Of a stretch of DNA of 64,000 bases, positions 62,377 to 64,000 are shown one piece after another; position 1 is the stretch's first letter, and each line of letters begins with the position of its first letter. The translations under genes and the position numbers were made by a program. The DNA lies in NCBI RefSeq assembly GCF_019097595.1, contig NC_080719.1:15831501-15895500 (forward strand), read 5' to 3'. This DNA comes from Hemibagrus wyckioides (lineage: Eukaryota > Chordata > Actinopteri > Siluriformes > Bagridae). Below the pieces are notes generated by a model, which worked only from the letters and a program-made list of their open reading frames with translations, did no database searches and had not been told where the DNA came from.

Positions 62377-62897
62377 CACCAACCAGGCATAACATTATGA
62401 TCACCTGTCATTTTCTGCCAAAACAGTCCTGACCCATCATGCACTGTGTAGTCTGACACCTTTCTATCAGAACCAGTATTAACTTCTTCAGCAATTTGAG
62501 CAACAGTAGCTCGTCTGTTGGATCAGATCACACGGGCCAGGATTTGATCCCCACGTGCATCAATGAGCCTTGGCCGTCCATGACCCTGTCACCGGTTCAC
62601 CACTGTTCCTTCCTTTGACCACTTTTGATAGATACTGACCACTGCAGACCGGGAACACCCCACAAGAGCTTCAGTTTTGGAGATGCTCTGATCCAGTCGT
62701 CTAGCCATCACAGTTTGGTGTTTGTCAAACTCGCTCAAGTCCTTACACTTGCCCATTTTTCCTGCTTCTAACACATCAACTTTGAGGACAACATTACTGC
62801 CTAATATATCCCACCCGCTAACAGGTGCCATGTTGAGGAGATAATAAGTGTTATTCACTTCACATGTCAGTGCTCATAATGTTATGCCTGATCAGTG
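62377..62897 (-). mobile_element. Tc1-like element of a second lineage, internally deleted
   Basis: Termini CACCAACCAGGCATAACATT and its inverted partner (AATGTTATGCCTGATCAGTG) differ from the other copies. On the minus strand at 62589-62858 a transposase N-terminus is legible: [40 protein letters not shown] and [15 protein letters not shown], an HTH domain. The catalytic part is missing. TA is present on the left; the right flank reads AA, from mutation. Confidence 0.88.
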
Positions 62898-64000
62898 AAT
62901 GTGTCATGTATATTCAAAGCGTTACAGAGTTATCTTGTAGTTCTACTGTTACACTGTAATCCTAGTGCTATACTGTAGTTATAGTTGCACCACAATTACA
63001 TCATATTGGATGTCGAAGCCAGTCAAATGTTATATCCACATGAAGGCCTTAAGGGTCTCTTCACAGCCCTACATTGTTTATAAACCAGCTGAACTATCCA
63101 ATGCAACACACTGGCAACTGCAGCAACATCCTTTGACAGGTCTGCTTTTAACCTACCAAATACGATAATACTTTTTTGCCACATTGTCCAGCCAATATAT
63201 CTGTCAGTACTTATCTTTATACTATATATATTTTACACACTCTTCAGAGTCTGTCTAATGATTGATAATCTGGTTTATATTTGTCCAGGTCTCCAATTTA
63301 CTGGCAATATGCAATGTATTATATCACCAGTACGTTACTAATCCATCTGAGTATTAATGCAACCATAGAAACCCTAACTGGAATTAGGGCAGCTTAATGG
63401 TGAATCACCAAAAAATATCTGGTCAAAAATCTAAATCTTCTGAACGTTTCAAAATGCAGGCTTAAGTGCCAGCCAAAGTGTACACTTAGGTGTAGTTGCT
63501 CATGCTGCTCATTTATGCAGCAACAAAAGCTGTGACGTTTCTTTCCTAATTGCCTGGAAATGGACAGGAATGCAGAGAAAAATGGCGAACGAGAGAATGG
63601 AGTGTGAGAGTGAAAGATGTGTGGAGGAGCGAATTCTCCAGTGGAAGTGTGACTAAACCGACTGCCGCAGAATGACTCACAGTTGCTGTGGCAACGGCGC
63701 CACTCGGCTGCCCATAATCAGCAATGTGAACAGGAGAGAGAGAGTGAGAGAGAGAGAGAGTGAGAGAGAGAGAGAGAGAGAGAGACATACAGTGAGAGGT
63801 ATGTGAGAGAAAACATTACGTGCTGGCTATCATCAGTGGATTGCGTGGGCACAGCGTAAGCTAAAAGACCAGTGCTGGCTTAGACAAGCTAGTGAAAATT
63901 CACCACATGGCTCAGCGTGGATTCCAAGAAAAGAGTGTGTGTGTGAACAGAGAAGTGCAAATACAGCAATACACTGCAGATGGGTCTTTATGACCTTATT
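62898..64000. other. intergenic right end, no gene supported
   Basis: AT-rich unique sequence, then a more GC-balanced stretch at 63540-63720 and a (GA)n run at 63733-63784. STK11, the expected next neighbour by synteny, is not visible here. Confidence 0.55.
63733..63784. repeat. (GA)n microsatellite
   Basis: GA dinucleotides with two single TGAG interruptions. Confidence 0.95.

Noticed and set aside
55411..64000. STK11 coding exons expected by synteny
   Set aside because: I found no kinase motifs in either strand here; the gene probably lies beyond the right edge.

Overview
This is about 64 kb of vertebrate nuclear DNA, most likely from a teleost fish. Three multi-exon genes with GT–AG introns can be assembled base by base. 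Tc1-like and hAT-like DNA transposons, tRNA-derived SINEs, a LINE 3' tail and many long di- and tetranucleotide repeats fill most of the rest. The Tc1 subfamily, the SINE and the LINE tail resemble those common in otophysan fishes, and a catfish-like genome is my low-confidence guess.

Layout. (1) midn (midnolin) lies on the minus strand at 906-15537: seven coding exons, 495 aa, with a CpG-rich promoter near 15.4-16.1 kb. (2) A gap of about 14.7 kb (15.5-30.2 kb) holds repeats, a second GC-box segment near 18.1 kb and a cluster of AP-1/bZIP motifs at 23.4-24.9 kb, and no credible coding sequence. (3) atp5f1d (mitochondrial ATP synthase subunit delta) lies on the minus strand at 30228-36211: four coding exons, 161 aa. 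(4) cbarp (voltage-gated calcium channel beta-subunit regulator, formerly C19orf26/Dos) lies on the plus strand at 40919-54433: nine coding exons, 877 aa, divergent from atp5f1d. (5) 55.4-64 kb is non-coding as far as I can see, with a rearranged Tc1 copy, a (TCTA)n array inside an old tandem duplication, and a second Tc1 lineage.

The order and relative strands midn - atp5f1d - cbarp match human 19p13.3 (MIDN - ATP5F1D - CBARP - STK11), so the block is ancestral. The genes do not form a pathway. Midnolin works in nuclear protein turnover, ATP5F1D in the F1Fo rotor and CBARP in calcium-channel control.

The most notable structures are mobile-element events. A nearly intact Tc1 copy has 29-bp perfect terminal repeats and one nonsense codon, and sits exactly at a TA inside a 20-bp minisatellite in cbarp intron 2. 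A fold-back Tc1 dimer lies about 200 bp upstream of the atp5f1d start codon. A hAT MITE is nested inside a Tc1 MITE with a perfect 8-bp target duplication. I found no convincing undescribed enzymatic system. All calls are by eye, without alignment or database search.
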